A stretch of 64,000 nt of DNA from Aeriscardovia sp. (GCA_017538895.1 JAFYHY010000060.1:36914-100913), one strand, 5' to 3'. Shown: positions 20,275-31,226, counted from the first letter of the stretch. The notes: generated from the letters alone by a model not told the origin. A program made the numbers and translations.

Positions 20275-21855
20275 ATGAGTAAAGAAGAGAAATCATACGA
20301 TGAATCAGAATTGAGCACAACACGTTCAGAGTATGAAGATACAACAGACAGTACAAATGAAGATATCGTTGGTTTCTTTTCTGATGCGGAACGATTGCAA
20401 CGAATGCGTCAACAAGCAGACGAGCAGTATATAAGACGTAAGCAAGAGGAAAAACAGTACAATCCTCCACAACCACCATCTTCACACCATCTCGAAGAAG
20501 CTGTCCAAGCTGCATCAGAGTCTGCCCGTAAGAAAGAACTGCATGACAATACGCCAGCTGATTACGATGATTTAAGTACATCAACAGATGAATTCGAGAT
20601 GGTCAATTCATCTGATGAGCAATTGTATTCTGAATCAAAGATGTGGAATGAACAAGCTCCTGATGTTTTAAATCTTGATCAAGATGACGATGATGATTTT
20701 GAATTACTTGAGCAGGAGACAGGCGACAATAAAACAGAAGAGAATGATATCCCATTAAGCCGTACCGAACGACAAAGAAAGTTACGTAAAAAGAAACATC
20801 ACCGCTTAATCGTCACAATCATTATTATCGCTCTGGTTATTGTTATTGGCAGTGCAGGTCTTTTCGTGATGAATGACCTGAATAGTACAGGACAATTATC
20901 ATGGATTGATAGTCTGTTTATTAAAGATTATTCAGGACCAGGATATGGTTCAGTACAATTTACCGTCATGAACGGTGATACTGCTACAGAAGTTGGTGAA
21001 CGCTTAGTTAAGAAAAATATCATCGCTTCTAAGAACATCTTTGTGAATATGATCATTCAAGATCATGATCAATCAGCATTACAACCTGGAACTTTCATGC
21101 TGAAATATCATATGAGCTCTCAAGAAGTCATTAATATCATCACAAACCCAAGTAATGCAAAAGACTTGCTTGAAATGACTTCCAATATGAGAGCATCGGA
21201 TATTGTTTCTCAATTGACTGTTGATAATCCAACATGGACGAAGAGTGAGATTGAAGCCGCTCTTAATGATAAGGGCAAAGGTATTCTTCCGGCTTGTGCT
21301 CACGGTGATTATGAAGGTTGGTTACAGCCTGGTACCTATGATCCACGTAACTACAAGACACCATCTGATTTATTAGCGGCAATGGTCAAGGCACGTATCG
21401 CAAAGTTAGATGCTATGAAAGTCCCAACAGGGGATGATCGTGAAAAGATCTTAACGATCGCCTCCATTATTGGTAGCGAAGTGAACCAGCAACAGTATTA
21501 CGGTCAAGTATCACGCGTTATTCAGAATCGATTAGCAGCAAATATGGTTCTTGGTATGGATAGTGTTATCGCATACGGTAATAACACTCAAGCTTTGAAC
21601 TTGACAAAAACAATGCTGACAGATGCGTCTAACCCATATAACGATCGTTTACATGTTGGTTTACCACCGTCACCAATTTGTCAGCCAAATGCAGCTATGA
21701 TTGAAGCTGCAATGAATCCTACACCTGGCAATTGGCTATACTTTGTTACTGTTAACCTTGATACTGGTGAAACTCAATTCACGAATAGTGAGCAACAGTT
21801 CCAGCAGTATAAAGCACAATATGATGCATGGCTGAAAGCACATCCTAATTTTTAA
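20275..21855 (+). CDS. mltG: endolytic murein transglycosylase MltG
   Basis: Inner-membrane lytic transglycosylase that cleaves nascent glycan strands (526 residues). Residues 1-175 form an acidic, low-complexity cytoplasmic region, about 178-200 the single membrane helix (LIVTIIIIALVIVIGSAGLFV), and the rest the external YceG domain with a LysM-like subdomain. The catalytic Glu lies in ILTIASIIGSEVNQ (about residue 402), followed by VIQNRL, MDSVIAYG and LPPSPICQP. Actinobacterial homologues also lack the first Glu of the 'EKE' form and keep the second. The alaS-ruvX-mltG order is common in Gram-positives. Confidence 0.9.
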   Translation: MSKEEKSYDESELSTTRSEYEDTTDSTNEDIVGFFSDAERLQRMRQQADEQYIRRKQEEKQYNPPQPPSSHHLEEAVQAASESARKKELHDNTPADYDDLSTSTDEFEMVNSSDEQLYSESKMWNEQAPDVLNLDQDDDDDFELLEQETGDNKTEENDIPLSRTERQRKLRKKKHHRLIVTIIIIALVIVIGSAGLFVMNDLNSTGQLSWIDSLFIKDYSGPGYGSVQFTVMNGDTATEVGERLVKKNIIASKNIFVNMIIQDHDQSALQPGTFMLKYHMSSQEVINIITNPSNAKDLLEMTSNMRASDIVSQLTVDNPTWTKSEIEAALNDKGKGILPACAHGDYEGWLQPGTYDPRNYKTPSDLLAAMVKARIAKLDAMKVPTGDDREKILTIASIIGSEVNQQQYYGQVSRVIQNRLAANMVLGMDSVIAYGNNTQALNLTKTMLTDASNPYNDRLHVGLPPSPICQPNAAMIEAAMNPTPGNWLYFVTVNLDTGETQFTNSEQQFQQYKAQYDAWLKAHPNF

Positions 21856-21888
21856 TGTAGTCGAGAGGATCCGATAATATAGAATTCC

Positions 21889-23547
21889 ATGGTTGAACAT
21901 CATGGAAACACAGGAGAACACGTTACCAAACAGATTTTTGTTATTGGTGGTGTTGTATCTTCCTTAGGTAAAGGTATTACTTCTTCTTCTCTCGGTCGTT
22001 TGCTTCGTAGCCGCGGTATTCGCGTTTTACAGCAAAAGCTTGACCCATACATTAATGTTGATCCAGGAACAATGAACCCATTCCAGCACGGTGAGGTTTT
22101 TGTTACTGATGATGGTGCTGAAACAGATCTTGATCTTGGACATTACGAGCGTTTCTTGGGTGTTCCATTATCCCAGCGTGCATCAGTCAGCTCCGGTCAA
22201 ATTTATCAGAATGTTCTTCGTAAGGAACGTGCTGGTGAATACCTTGGACAGTGTGTTCAGGTCATCCCTCATGTGACCAATGAAATTAAAGAACGTATGC
22301 GTGCTCAGGCTGCTGATGACGTCGATGTTATCATTACCGAAATTGGTGGTACTGTCGGAGACATCGAATCACAAGCTTTCATGGAAGCTGCCCGTCAAAT
22401 TCGACGTGAATTAGGACCTGAAAACTGCATCTTTGTTTTGGTTTCTCTTATTCCTTATCTTCGTGCACCTCACGAATTAAAGACCAAGCCAACACAGCAA
22501 GCAGTCATGCTACTCCGTCAAATGGGAATCATCCCAGATGCTATTGTCTTACGTTGCGAACAAGACATCCCAGAAGCAATCAAGGAAAAGATTGCTTTAA
22601 TGTGTGATGTTGACGTTAACGGTGTTGTTAGCTGCCCAGATGCTTCCAGCATTTATGAAGTTCCACGCGTTCTTTACAACGAGGGACTTGATAAGTATGC
22701 TATTAAGAAGCTTGGTATCTCATATCAAGATATTGAATGGGGTGAGTGGGGAGACCTTCTCAACCGTCTTGATAACTTGAACAAGAACGTAACCATTGCT
22801 TTAGTCGGTAAGTATGTTGATTTACCAGACGCTTATCTTTCTGTCGTTGAAGCTTTGAAAGCAGGTGGATTCGCTCATCTTGCCAAGGTCAATATCAAGT
22901 GGGTTGATGCTGATCGTTGCACCACCGATGAATCTATCGAAGAACAATTAGAAGGCTGCGATGGCCTTGTTGTTCCTGGAGGATTCGGTTCCCGTGGTAT
23001 TGAAGGCATGATTAACACCTTACGTTGGGCTCGTGAAAACAAGTTCCCAGTCCTCGGTATCTGCCTTGGTATGCAATGCGTTGTTATCGAGTATGCACGC
23101 AACATTCTTGGATTAGCAGATGCTAACTCTACAGAATTCGAGCCAAACACCTCTAACCCTGTTATTGCAACAATGGAAGAACAAAAATCTATTGTTGCCG
23201 GTAACGGTGACATGGGTCACACCATGCGTCTCGGATCTTATCCAGCTATTTTGAAAGAAAACAGCTTGGCATCACGCTTGTACGGTACCACGAACGTTAC
23301 TGAACGTCATCGTCACCGTTACGAAGTGAACATCAACTACAAGGATCGTTTAGAGAATGCTGGCCTTACCATCTCCGGTACCAGCCCAGATGGCGAATTA
23401 ACAGAGTTTGTTGAGTTGGATCCAGAAACACATCCATACTACATTGCAACTCAGGGACATCCAGAGTTCAAGTCCCGCCCATATGCAGCACGCCCACTCT
23501 TTGATGGTTTAATCGATGCCGCATTAAAGCACCAAGAACAAAGATAA
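21889..23547 (+). CDS. pyrG: CTP synthase
   Basis: Makes CTP from UTP, ATP and glutamine (552 residues). The N-terminal synthase domain starts with [20 protein letters not shown] (P-loop) and carries [19 protein letters not shown]. The C-terminal class I glutamine amidotransferase domain has the nucleophile Cys in LGICLGMQC (about residue 399) and the His-Glu pair in [10 protein letters not shown] near the end. The ATG at 21889 follows a GAGAGG-containing gap. A hairpin terminator follows the stop. Confidence 0.96.
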   Translation: MVEHHGNTGEHVTKQIFVIGGVVSSLGKGITSSSLGRLLRSRGIRVLQQKLDPYINVDPGTMNPFQHGEVFVTDDGAETDLDLGHYERFLGVPLSQRASVSSGQIYQNVLRKERAGEYLGQCVQVIPHVTNEIKERMRAQAADDVDVIITEIGGTVGDIESQAFMEAARQIRRELGPENCIFVLVSLIPYLRAPHELKTKPTQQAVMLLRQMGIIPDAIVLRCEQDIPEAIKEKIALMCDVDVNGVVSCPDASSIYEVPRVLYNEGLDKYAIKKLGISYQDIEWGEWGDLLNRLDNLNKNVTIALVGKYVDLPDAYLSVVEALKAGGFAHLAKVNIKWVDADRCTTDESIEEQLEGCDGLVVPGGFGSRGIEGMINTLRWARENKFPVLGICLGMQCVVIEYARNILGLADANSTEFEPNTSNPVIATMEEQKSIVAGNGDMGHTMRLGSYPAILKENSLASRLYGTTNVTERHRHRYEVNINYKDRLENAGLTISGTSPDGELTEFVELDPETHPYYIATQGHPEFKSRPYAARPLFDGLIDAALKHQEQR

Positions 23548-23572
23548 GTTTGATCTTTAGTCTTGATCTTCA

Positions 23573-23618
23573 TGGTCGTTGACATTTATGATGAATGTCA
23601 ACGGCCATTTTATTTTTC
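23573..23618 (+). terminator. intrinsic terminator of pyrG
   Basis: TGGTCGTTGACATT pairs (one G-T) with AATGTCAACGGCCA within 23573-23607, followed by TTTTATTTTTC. Confidence 0.8.
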
Positions 23619-23656
23619 TTATCCACTATGGTTAATCACTCAGAACGAGGTTACGA

Positions 23657-25171
23657 ATGCAGCATGCCGAAAATAATGATCATGTGACACAAGACCAGAG
23701 AACAATCGATGTTGAGATGGATCAATATGTCCAAAATCGCATGCATACCAATGAAGAAAAAATAGAAGAAGACAACAAAATCCTTGCAGAATTCGGCGAC
23801 TATAGTTACGGTTGGCATGATTCCGATGAAGCAGGACAAGCAGCACAAAAAGGAATAAACGAAGATATTGTCCGCGCTATCTCAGCAGATAAACACGAAC
23901 CGCAATGGATGCTCGATTACCGCCTACAAGGATACAAAGCATTCGTAGCAAAAAGCCTTCCAAAATGGGGCGTCGACCTTAACGACTTCAATGAACAAGA
24001 CTTCAAATACTACGTTAAACCAGTCGATAAACAAGCAACATCATGGGATGAACTCCCAACAGACATCAAAAACACATACGATCGTCTCGGCATCCCAGAA
24101 GCAGAAAAAAAACGACTTGTCTCCGGAGTCGCTGCACAATACGAGTCAGAAGTCATCTATAACTCCATCCAAAAAGAACTCGCCGAACAAGGCGTCATCT
24201 TCACCGACACTGACACCGCCGTACAAAAATATCCAGAACTCGTCAAAAAATACTTCACCAAAGTCATCCCAGCCGATGACAACAAATTCGCAGCACTTAA
24301 CACCGCAGCATGGTCAGGCGGATCCTTCGTCTACGTACCAAAAGGCGTACACGTCACCATCCCACTACAAGCCTACTTCCGTATCAACACCCCAAACATG
24401 GGACAATTCGAACGAACCCTCATCATCGCTGACGAAGGATCCTACGTTCATTACGTCGAAGGATGCACCGCACCACTCTACTCAACAGACTCACTCCACG
24501 CAGCCGTCGTCGAAATCGTCGTCGAAAAAAACGCGCGCGTCCGTTACACTACCATCCAAAACTGGTCCAACAACGTTTATAACCTCGTCACACAACGCGC
24601 CTACGTACGTGAAAACGGCATGATGGAATGGGTCGACGGCAACATCGGCTCAAAAGCCTCCATGAAATACCCAGCATGCATCCTCGCTGAACCATATGCA
24701 AAAGCAATGACCATGTCCCTTACCTTCGCAGCAAAAGGACAATACCAAGACACTGGCGCAAAAATGATTCATCTCGCACCACACACCAGCTCAACCATCA
24801 TCGCTAAATCCATTTCTAAAGACGGAGGACGATCAGCATACCGAGGACTCGTCAAAATCATTAAAGGCGCAGAGCACTCGCAATCATCAGTGTCCTGTGA
24901 CGCGTTACTAGTTGATGATTTTTCACGGTCGGATACGTATCCTCATGTCGATGTTCGTGAGTCTGAAGTGAATATGTCTCATGAAGCGACTGTGTCCAAG
25001 ATTTCTCAAGATCAGTTGTTTTACTTAATGAGCCGTGGTGTTGAAGAAAAAGAAGCAACTGGCATGATTGTACGAGGTTTCGTTGAGCCTATTTCTAAGC
25101 TTTTACCAATGGAATATGCGTTAGAGCTTAATCGTTTAGTTTCATTGCAAATGGAAGGATCAATTGGATGA
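23657..25171 (+). CDS. sufB: Fe-S cluster assembly scaffold SufB
   Basis: First gene of the suf operon; SufB forms the SufBC2D scaffold on which Fe-S clusters are built. Family landmarks are [15 protein letters not shown] (about residue 215), [11 protein letters not shown], the C-terminal-half core [10 protein letters not shown] and the [16 protein letters not shown] segment; 504 residues is slightly long because of the acidic N-terminus. The start at 23657 lacks a strong ribosome site but lies close after GAGG. The gene is A/C-rich from about 23830 to 24881, where codon choice flips at the octamer. It overlaps sufD by four bases. Confidence 0.94.
   Translation: MQHAENNDHVTQDQRTIDVEMDQYVQNRMHTNEEKIEEDNKILAEFGDYSYGWHDSDEAGQAAQKGINEDIVRAISADKHEPQWMLDYRLQGYKAFVAKSLPKWGVDLNDFNEQDFKYYVKPVDKQATSWDELPTDIKNTYDRLGIPEAEKKRLVSGVAAQYESEVIYNSIQKELAEQGVIFTDTDTAVQKYPELVKKYFTKVIPADDNKFAALNTAAWSGGSFVYVPKGVHVTIPLQAYFRINTPNMGQFERTLIIADEGSYVHYVEGCTAPLYSTDSLHAAVVEIVVEKNARVRYTTIQNWSNNVYNLVTQRAYVRENGMMEWVDGNIGSKASMKYPACILAEPYAKAMTMSLTFAAKGQYQDTGAKMIHLAPHTSSTIIAKSISKDGGRSAYRGLVKIIKGAEHSQSSVSCDALLVDDFSRSDTYPHVDVRESEVNMSHEATVSKISQDQLFYLMSRGVEEKEATGMIVRGFVEPISKLLPMEYALELNRLVSLQMEGSIG
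24874..24881 (+). repeat. strand-switch octamer GCACTCGC in sufB
   Basis: Reads across His-Ser codons (CAC TCG), not Ala-Leu-Ala. Codons before it mostly end in A or C; in the 45 codons after it only about 13 do. Confidence 0.85.
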
Positions 25172-26373
25172 GTAATTTGAATATGCAAACAGGATCTGTT
25201 GTACCAAAATATGATCCGCAGAATCCGTATGCTTATCCTGCGTTTATGCCATCTAGCGCTGATTCTTCACGTCGGTCTTTCCATGTTGATGATTTCCCTG
25301 TGCCGACAGTGAAGAGCGAAGAATGGAAATATGCTCCATTAGAAAAAATGGGGAGTTTCTTCATGCCATATGACGCTTCTGGAGAAACTGCTATTAATAT
25401 AGCCTATAGTGATGGATCAACATTAGATGACCACGTTCATCTTCATCGTGTGACTCGTCAAGAATTAGAGGATGATCCTGACAGTTCCTTTATTCCTGTT
25501 GACCGTGTCTCCGTATTGGGATGGAATGCAGCACCACAGTTATACAAGATTATAATTACAGGTACTTTGCCATCTGCTCTCGTTGTGACAGTGACAAGCG
25601 CATCCTTATCACTTGACTCTCTGCACCTCTTCTTCACTATTGAAAAACGCAGCCAAGCGAACATTATCATTCAACATCACGGTCAAGGACGTCTCTCTGA
25701 AAGCATTGACATACGTGTCAAAGATTATTCGACCGCCTCATTCGCCTTCATTCAACAAGGTGACAAAGAATCACAGTATCTCTGCTCTCAACGATTAACA
25801 GTAGGAGAGAACGCGCGACTAAATCATTCCGTTATCACACTTTCTGGTGATATTGCACGCATTCGTATGGACGCAGATTTCTCTGGCGCAAACGGGTACC
25901 TCAATATGTTAGGCGTCTACTTCGCTGATCATGGAGAATACTTCGAACACCGCCCATATATTGTACATAACTACCCATCATGCACTTCACGCGTCATTTA
26001 TAAAGGCGCCCTCAATGGTATTGATACCAAATCCGCCTGGGTAGGTAACGCACTTATCCTGCCACAAGCCGTTGGTACTGATTCCTACGAACTTAACAGG
26101 AATCTTCTCCTTACCTCAGAAGCCAAAGCAGAATCAGAACCACAATTAGAAATCGAATGCGGCGATATTGTCGGTGCTGGCCACGCTAGTTCAATCGGAC
26201 ACTTCGATCAAGAACAGTTATATTACATGGAATCACGCGGCATCCCAGAAAATATCGCTAAGAAACTCATCATCCGCGGATTCTTCAAAGAACTCTTTGA
26301 CGAAATTGGAATCCTTGACCTTGGTGATCAACTCTTACACATTATCGATACACGCTTAGAACATGAGGAGTAA
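25168..26373 (+). CDS. sufD: Fe-S cluster assembly protein SufD
   Basis: Paralogue of SufB in the SufBC2D scaffold (401 residues). The N-terminal segment has [15 protein letters not shown], typical of SufD, and the C-terminal beta-helix region has [47 protein letters not shown] and ending [13 protein letters not shown]. The start overlaps the sufB stop (ATGA), so translation is coupled. The last third (about 25950-26370) is A/C-rich. Confidence 0.93.
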   Translation: MSNLNMQTGSVVPKYDPQNPYAYPAFMPSSADSSRRSFHVDDFPVPTVKSEEWKYAPLEKMGSFFMPYDASGETAINIAYSDGSTLDDHVHLHRVTRQELEDDPDSSFIPVDRVSVLGWNAAPQLYKIIITGTLPSALVVTVTSASLSLDSLHLFFTIEKRSQANIIIQHHGQGRLSESIDIRVKDYSTASFAFIQQGDKESQYLCSQRLTVGENARLNHSVITLSGDIARIRMDADFSGANGYLNMLGVYFADHGEYFEHRPYIVHNYPSCTSRVIYKGALNGIDTKSAWVGNALILPQAVGTDSYELNRNLLLTSEAKAESEPQLEIECGDIVGAGHASSIGHFDQEQLYYMESRGIPENIAKKLIIRGFFKELFDEIGILDLGDQLLHIIDTRLEHEE

Positions 26374-26377
26374 AATA

Positions 26378-27154
26378 ATGTCTGTATTAACCATCCGTGA
26401 CCTACAAGCTGGCGTCAAAACCGATACAGGATACAAAGAAATTCTTAAACAAGTGAATCTCACCATCAAATCCGGTGAAATCCACGCCATCATGGGACCA
26501 AACGGCTCAGGAAAATCCACTTTAGCCTACACCTTAGCCGGACACCCTAAATACGAAGTACAAGCAGGCACAGCAACCATCGATGATCAGGATATTCTTT
26601 CTATGACTCCTGATGAGCGTTCACTGGCAGGATTATTCCTCGCCATGCAGTATCCTGTTGAGATTCCTGGAGTTTCTGTTAGTAACTTCTTACGTACAGC
26701 AGTCACACAACATCAAGGTGAAGCACCAAAGTTACGTGAATGGGTAGGAACACTGAATGCTTCTATGAAGCGTTTAAAGATGGATCCTAAATTCGCACAA
26801 CGTTCATTAAACGATGGCTTCTCAGGCGGTGAAAAGAAGCGAGCTGAAATTCTCCAGCTAGAAATGTTAAAGCCTAAATTCGTTATTCTTGATGAAACTG
26901 ATTCCGGTTTGGATGTTGATGCATTACGCATTGTTTCGGAAGGCGTGAATCGTGCACATGAAGAAAACAATTGCGGTATTTTACTCATTACTCATTACAC
27001 GCGAATTTTGAAATATATTAAGCCAGATTTTGTTCATGTGTTTGCTGATGGACACATCATTAAAACTGGTGGCCCTGAATTAGCAGACCAGCTTGAGGAT
27101 ACTGGCTATGATCAATATCTTCCAGAAGGTGAATCGGAATCTGCTCTTGCTTAA
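26378..27154 (+). CDS. sufC: Fe-S assembly ATPase SufC
   Basis: ABC-type ATPase of the Suf scaffold (258 residues). Walker A is IMGPNGSGKSTLAYTL, the signature FSGGEKKRAEILQ, Walker B FVILDETDSGLD, and the switch His is in ILLITHYTRIL. I choose the ATG at 26378 because GAGGAG lies eight bases upstream, just before the sufD stop. Its first 200 bases remain A/C-rich and then change near 26575 without an obvious octamer. Confidence 0.95.
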   Translation: MSVLTIRDLQAGVKTDTGYKEILKQVNLTIKSGEIHAIMGPNGSGKSTLAYTLAGHPKYEVQAGTATIDDQDILSMTPDERSLAGLFLAMQYPVEIPGVSVSNFLRTAVTQHQGEAPKLREWVGTLNASMKRLKMDPKFAQRSLNDGFSGGEKKRAEILQLEMLKPKFVILDETDSGLDVDALRIVSEGVNRAHEENNCGILLITHYTRILKYIKPDFVHVFADGHIIKTGGPELADQLEDTGYDQYLPEGESESALA

Positions 27155-27177
27155 TGTAGATAAGAGAAATACATATA

Positions 27178-28440
27178 ATGCAAACGATACGATCACAGTT
27201 TCCACTATTAGACCAGTCTATTCATGGTAAGCCACTGATTTATTTAGACTCTGCTGCGACCTCACAAAAACCGCAAATTGTGATTGATGCTGAAAAAAGC
27301 TTTTATGAAACGATTAATGCTGGTGCACATCGTAGTAGCCATGAATTAGCATCACGAGCAACTGTTATTTTTGAGCGTGCTCGAGCTCAAGTTGCACATC
27401 TCGTTGGAGCACATACTGAACCTGGAAAAGAGGAGATTATCTTTACAGCAGGGGCTACTGCTAGTTTTAATCTGCTTGCAAATTCCTTCTACAATGCATC
27501 TACTCCATGGCATCATAGTGCACGTTTTGCACTGCATGCAGGGGATGAGATTGTTGTTTCTCGTGCTGAACATCATTCTGTGCTATTACCATTCCAAGAA
27601 TTGTGTTATAAGACTGGCGCAACCTTACGATGGCTTGATGTTGATCGTTACGGTTCAATCCAATCAGAGACAGCTGATGCGGTTATTACTCCAAAAACAC
27701 GGATCGTTGCTATTACTGGTCTCAGTAATGTTACGGGAGCTTTAACTCATTTAGAGCCTATTATTCAGAGAGCACATGATGTGGGTGCACTAGTGGTCTT
27801 AGATGCGTGTCAGCTGATTCCACATCGTCGTGTCAATGTTCATCAGTTGGATGTTGATTTTATGTGCTGGAGCGCACATAAAGCGTATGGTCCTTCTGGT
27901 GTTGGTTTTCTCTATGGTAAACGTGATTTGTTGAATGAATTACCACCGTCTCAATTTGGTGGTTCTATGGTTGAAGCAGCCTGGTTAGATAAGCCTGCTG
28001 AGTACGCAGAACCACCATACCGTTTTGAAGCAGGTACACAACCATTAGCGCAAGTAGCTAGTGCTGGTATTGCAGCAGAATGGTATGAGAAATATATGAC
28101 ACCTGATGCAATCACCCATGAGCATGTATTAACGACTCAATTACTAGCAATTGCTGATATTTCTGGCGTGAAAATTCTTGGTCGTTCTGATGATCAGGAT
28201 CGTGTAGGAACAGTATCCTTCGAAATTGAAGGCGTACATCCTCATGATGTTTCTCAGTTCCTTGATTCCTATGGCATTGAAATTCGTTCTGGGCATCATT
28301 GTGCTCAACCAATCCACCGATTTTTCCATGAGTACGCTTCCAACCGCGTATCCCTGGGAATTTATAATACGGAGGATGAAGTGAAACAGTGTATTGATGC
28401 GATTGCTCATGTTCGTCCGTATTTCTTGGGAGTTCACTAA
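27178..28440 (+). CDS. sufS: cysteine desulfurase SufS
   Basis: PLP-dependent class V aminotransferase-fold enzyme that takes sulfur from cysteine for cluster assembly (420 residues). Visible: YLDSAATSQKP at the N-terminus, the cofactor-binding AEHHSVLLPFQ, the PLP Lys in FMCWSAHKAYGPSGVGFLYG (about residue 233), and the mobile-loop Cys in EIRSGHHCAQPIHRF. Its stop overlaps the sufU start. Confidence 0.95.
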   Translation: MQTIRSQFPLLDQSIHGKPLIYLDSAATSQKPQIVIDAEKSFYETINAGAHRSSHELASRATVIFERARAQVAHLVGAHTEPGKEEIIFTAGATASFNLLANSFYNASTPWHHSARFALHAGDEIVVSRAEHHSVLLPFQELCYKTGATLRWLDVDRYGSIQSETADAVITPKTRIVAITGLSNVTGALTHLEPIIQRAHDVGALVVLDACQLIPHRRVNVHQLDVDFMCWSAHKAYGPSGVGFLYGKRDLLNELPPSQFGGSMVEAAWLDKPAEYAEPPYRFEAGTQPLAQVASAGIAAEWYEKYMTPDAITHEHVLTTQLLAIADISGVKILGRSDDQDRVGTVSFEIEGVHPHDVSQFLDSYGIEIRSGHHCAQPIHRFFHEYASNRVSLGIYNTEDEVKQCIDAIAHVRPYFLGVH

Positions 28441-28970
28441 TGGATTTTTCGTTTGGTTTCGATGACGCTGATGATACCTCAATGTCTATGCAAGACATGT
28501 ATCAGGAATTTATTTTAGAAACATCACGTTTTCCGCATGGTTTCGTCTCTCAACTTGATGTTTCTGAGGGAGCATTAGTAGGAAAGCGTAACGTATCTCA
28601 CTGTTTTGTTGGCCAATCGCACCAATTTAATGTGACCTGTGGTGATGAGGTTACCGTTGAAGTATCACTTGATCCTGATACCCACACTATACAGTCGTTG
28701 GAATGGTCTGGTAATGGGTGTGCTATTTCTATAGCGAGTTTATCTGTCTTGCATGATCTTGTCGTTGGGAAAACATTATCCGAGTTTCTTGAATTGTATA
28801 CTGTTTTCCACCAGTTGATGGATTCACGCGGATGCGGTTTATCAGAAGAGCAGATGAATAAACTCGATGATGCGTCTGTATTTCAAGGAGTCTCACAATT
28901 CCCAATGCGCATTAAGTGCGCTCTTTTAGGATGGGAATCTGTCAAAGACGCGTTGAATCATGCAGAGTGA
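28440..28970 (+). CDS. sufU: SufU-type sulfur transfer / Fe-S assembly protein
   Basis: Partner that accepts sulfur from SufS in Gram-positive Suf systems (176 residues). The three zinc/sulfur cysteines are visible in WSGNGCAISIASLSVL (first), DSRGCGL region, and MRIKCALLGWESVKDAL (last). SufU carries an insertion relative to IscU, consistent with the length. It overlaps sufS by one base (TAATG). Confidence 0.9.
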   Translation: MDFSFGFDDADDTSMSMQDMYQEFILETSRFPHGFVSQLDVSEGALVGKRNVSHCFVGQSHQFNVTCGDEVTVEVSLDPDTHTIQSLEWSGNGCAISIASLSVLHDLVVGKTLSEFLELYTVFHQLMDSRGCGLSEEQMNKLDDASVFQGVSQFPMRIKCALLGWESVKDALNHAE

Positions 28971-28981
28971 AAGATAATAGG

Positions 28982-29326
28982 ATGCAAATTCACTATACAG
29001 TTCTTAATGATCATGACCGAGAGGTAGCCGGTGATATTGAAGAAGCATTACATAATGTTATTGATCCGGAATTAGGCATTAATATCGTTGATCTTGGTCT
29101 TCTTTATGGTATTCAGATTGACCAGTTGGGGAGAGCCATTTTGACAATGACTTTAACCACACCTGCGTGTCCATTAACAGACGTGATTGAGGATGAGATC
29201 GCAGCAGTCTTAGATGGTATTGTCGATCAATTTCGTGTGGACTGGACATGGACACCGTTATGGACAGTCAATAATATTACTGACGAAGGTCGCGCACAGA
29301 TGCAAGCGTTAGGTTTTAGTTTCTAA
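28982..29326 (+). CDS. MIP18/DUF59-family Fe-S maturation protein (SufT-like)
   Basis: A 114-residue DUF59 protein at the end of the suf operon. It has the family core EALHNVIDPELGINIVDLGLLYGI and the cysteine-containing TTPACPLTDVIEDEI. I choose the ATG at 28982 (after AGATAATAGG), which gives the standard N-terminus, over an earlier ATG inside sufU. Homologues help mature Fe-S proteins. It ends before a perfect palindromic terminator. Confidence 0.87.
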   Translation: MQIHYTVLNDHDREVAGDIEEALHNVIDPELGINIVDLGLLYGIQIDQLGRAILTMTLTTPACPLTDVIEDEIAAVLDGIVDQFRVDWTWTPLWTVNNITDEGRAQMQALGFSF

Positions 29327-29346
29327 AACAAAACTAATGAAACATA

Positions 29347-29400
29347 CATATGCTTATTGGGGGGTGAGTAACAGGTTACTCACCCCCCAATAAGCATATG
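29347..29400. terminator. perfect 26-bp bidirectional terminator hairpin
   Basis: Bases 29347-29372 are exactly complementary to 29375-29400, with a two-base loop. The core is GGGGGGTGAGTAAC. It sits between the convergent suf operon and the aspartate decarboxylase gene. Confidence 0.88.
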
Positions 29401-29406
29401 ATGAGG

Positions 29407-31089
29407 CTACTTTTCGTGTTTTTCTTCAGTAATCCATCGCTTGTAATAGCTATCCATGAGATCATGAATATCTGCAGCGATCATAGAGTAGGCTTCATCA
29501 GAAAGGTTTGCTTCAGAAACACGAAGAATACCAGGATGAGATCCAAACCCAACGCCATTCATTAAGACTGCACCATAACGCTTACTGAGCTTATACAAGA
29601 AGTCGATTTGAGTGAAGCTGGAACGCATCCAATCAGAGAACTCTTTGCCATGGTATTGCGTTGCTAATTCGTAAATATTAATCAGTGAATAATACTTTGT
29701 GTTATGAGGGCTATCATAACCGTCGATATTAAGACCTTTATTCAAGAGCTTGTATCGAGTATTCACGATTTCCTTTGCTTCTTGAATATAATGATCGCGG
29801 TCAATACCATCTTTTTCTTCATTCACTAAATGAGCGAGAGAGAAGAGTACTTCCATAATTTGTTGTGGTGTTGATAAGCCAGAGGTATGGTACAAGCCAA
29901 CAGAACGGGAATCAGCAACCATACGATCAATGAATGACATTGATTCTGGAGTTAAAGTGACATGACTGTATCGCTTATTTACTTCAGCTTTCGCATCATC
30001 CGGAAGACCAGCGATCAGATGATCAAACACATTGGTATTATGAACAGCAATTGTACCAATACGCCATCCGGTAGCACCAAAAAGCTTAGAGTAAGAGTAA
30101 ACAAGAAGTGTATTGTATGGGGCTACTGCATAAACACTCTTAAAGTTATCAGCGAAAGTTCCATACACATCATCGGTAATAATCATTAAGTCAGGATTAT
30201 GTTTTACAGCCTCATGAATCGCGTCTAAAGCTTGATCATTTAATGCCATTGAACCTGGGTTAGATGGGTTAACCAGCATTAAAACTTTTGCTTGAGTATT
30301 ATTCAACTTTTTAATTGATTCAGAACTTAACTCCCAATGATTAGATTCATCAGAGCTCAAATCAATAGATTGTAATTCATAATCATTCAGTTTTGGAATG
30401 CTCAGGTATGGGGTAAAGATTGGTGTATTGACAACAATCTGATCACCTTTATGAATTAACTTATTTTCTTTCAGCGAATTGAAAATATAAGCGATTGCTG
30501 CAGTACCGCCTTCAGTAGGGAAGACTTGTGTTTCAGAAGCTAATTTCTGTGCATCAACACCATGATATAAGGTTGACGCCAGATACGCATTGATAATACT
30601 TTCACTAAAGTGAAGAACACGACTTGGTACAGGATAATCATTACCAATTACACCATCAATCAGTTCTTTAACAAAATCATCGTCATTAAACTTGAAGTAA
30701 TGATGGCAGTAATTGATAGCGTCAATAATGAATGCATCAGCTTTATTGGTATCAGGCGAGAGGTAATGACGTAAACGAAAACTAATACCTTCACGATTCG
30801 TATAACCAGCTAAATCATCACGATGGATTGTTTGCTCAGATTCGTGGACACCAAATTCGATCAAACGAGAAAACGCCAAACGAGAAATAGTTTGAATCCA
30901 ATTCGGATTACCACGACCAGCATTCAAGAAAATATTCTGCTTATCATTCTCTTTAGCTAACTTCAGCATCTGGAAAGCAATTTCAAAAGCACCAAGCTTT
31001 TCTAAATTCTTTTCCGTCTTAACAAGTTTCTGACGAGCTTCTATGACATGAGGAGGAATCATTTGAGTTTCGTGTTCATTATCTGTCAT
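29407..31089 (-). CDS. aspartate 4-decarboxylase / aspartate aminotransferase
   Basis: A 560-residue fold-type I PLP enzyme matching bifunctional aspartate 4-decarboxylase (AsdA/AspD), which makes alanine and CO2 from aspartate and consumes a proton. Features: FLNAGRGNPNWI (about residues 52-63), a GTAAIAYIFNSL cofactor segment, MLVNPSNPGSMALN, DDVYGTFA, and the PLP Lys in VYSYSKLFGATGWRIG (about residue 335). The length, ~150 longer than ordinary aspartate aminotransferases, supports the call. In acid-producing bacteria it contributes to acid tolerance. It is monogenic, starting about 140 bases from tRNA-Leu. Confidence 0.85.
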   Translation of the reverse strand: MTDNEHETQMIPPHVIEARQKLVKTEKNLEKLGAFEIAFQMLKLAKENDKQNIFLNAGRGNPNWIQTISRLAFSRLIEFGVHESEQTIHRDDLAGYTNREGISFRLRHYLSPDTNKADAFIIDAINYCHHYFKFNDDDFVKELIDGVIGNDYPVPSRVLHFSESIINAYLASTLYHGVDAQKLASETQVFPTEGGTAAIAYIFNSLKENKLIHKGDQIVVNTPIFTPYLSIPKLNDYELQSIDLSSDESNHWELSSESIKKLNNTQAKVLMLVNPSNPGSMALNDQALDAIHEAVKHNPDLMIITDDVYGTFADNFKSVYAVAPYNTLLVYSYSKLFGATGWRIGTIAVHNTNVFDHLIAGLPDDAKAEVNKRYSHVTLTPESMSFIDRMVADSRSVGLYHTSGLSTPQQIMEVLFSLAHLVNEEKDGIDRDHYIQEAKEIVNTRYKLLNKGLNIDGYDSPHNTKYYSLINIYELATQYHGKEFSDWMRSSFTQIDFLYKLSKRYGAVLMNGVGFGSHPGILRVSEANLSDEAYSMIAADIHDLMDSYYKRWITEEKHEK

Positions 31090-31191
31090 AGCAAATGACC
31101 TTTCTCTTCTTCAACATCCATAAAAATAGTACGTTTATACCTTTTGAATCGCTAAGGGAAGATGAAGAAATCAGGAAGAACTAATGGCTAC

Positions 31192-31220
31192 AAAAAAAGT
31201 CTCCTAAACAGTAGGAGACT
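31192..31220 (-). terminator. intrinsic terminator of tRNA-Leu
   Basis: AGTCTCCTA (31198-31206) pairs perfectly with TAGGAGACT (31212-31220). On the minus strand the stem is followed by TTTTTTT, seven bases downstream of the tRNA-Leu 3' end. Confidence 0.85.
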
Positions 31221-31226
31221 CATTCG

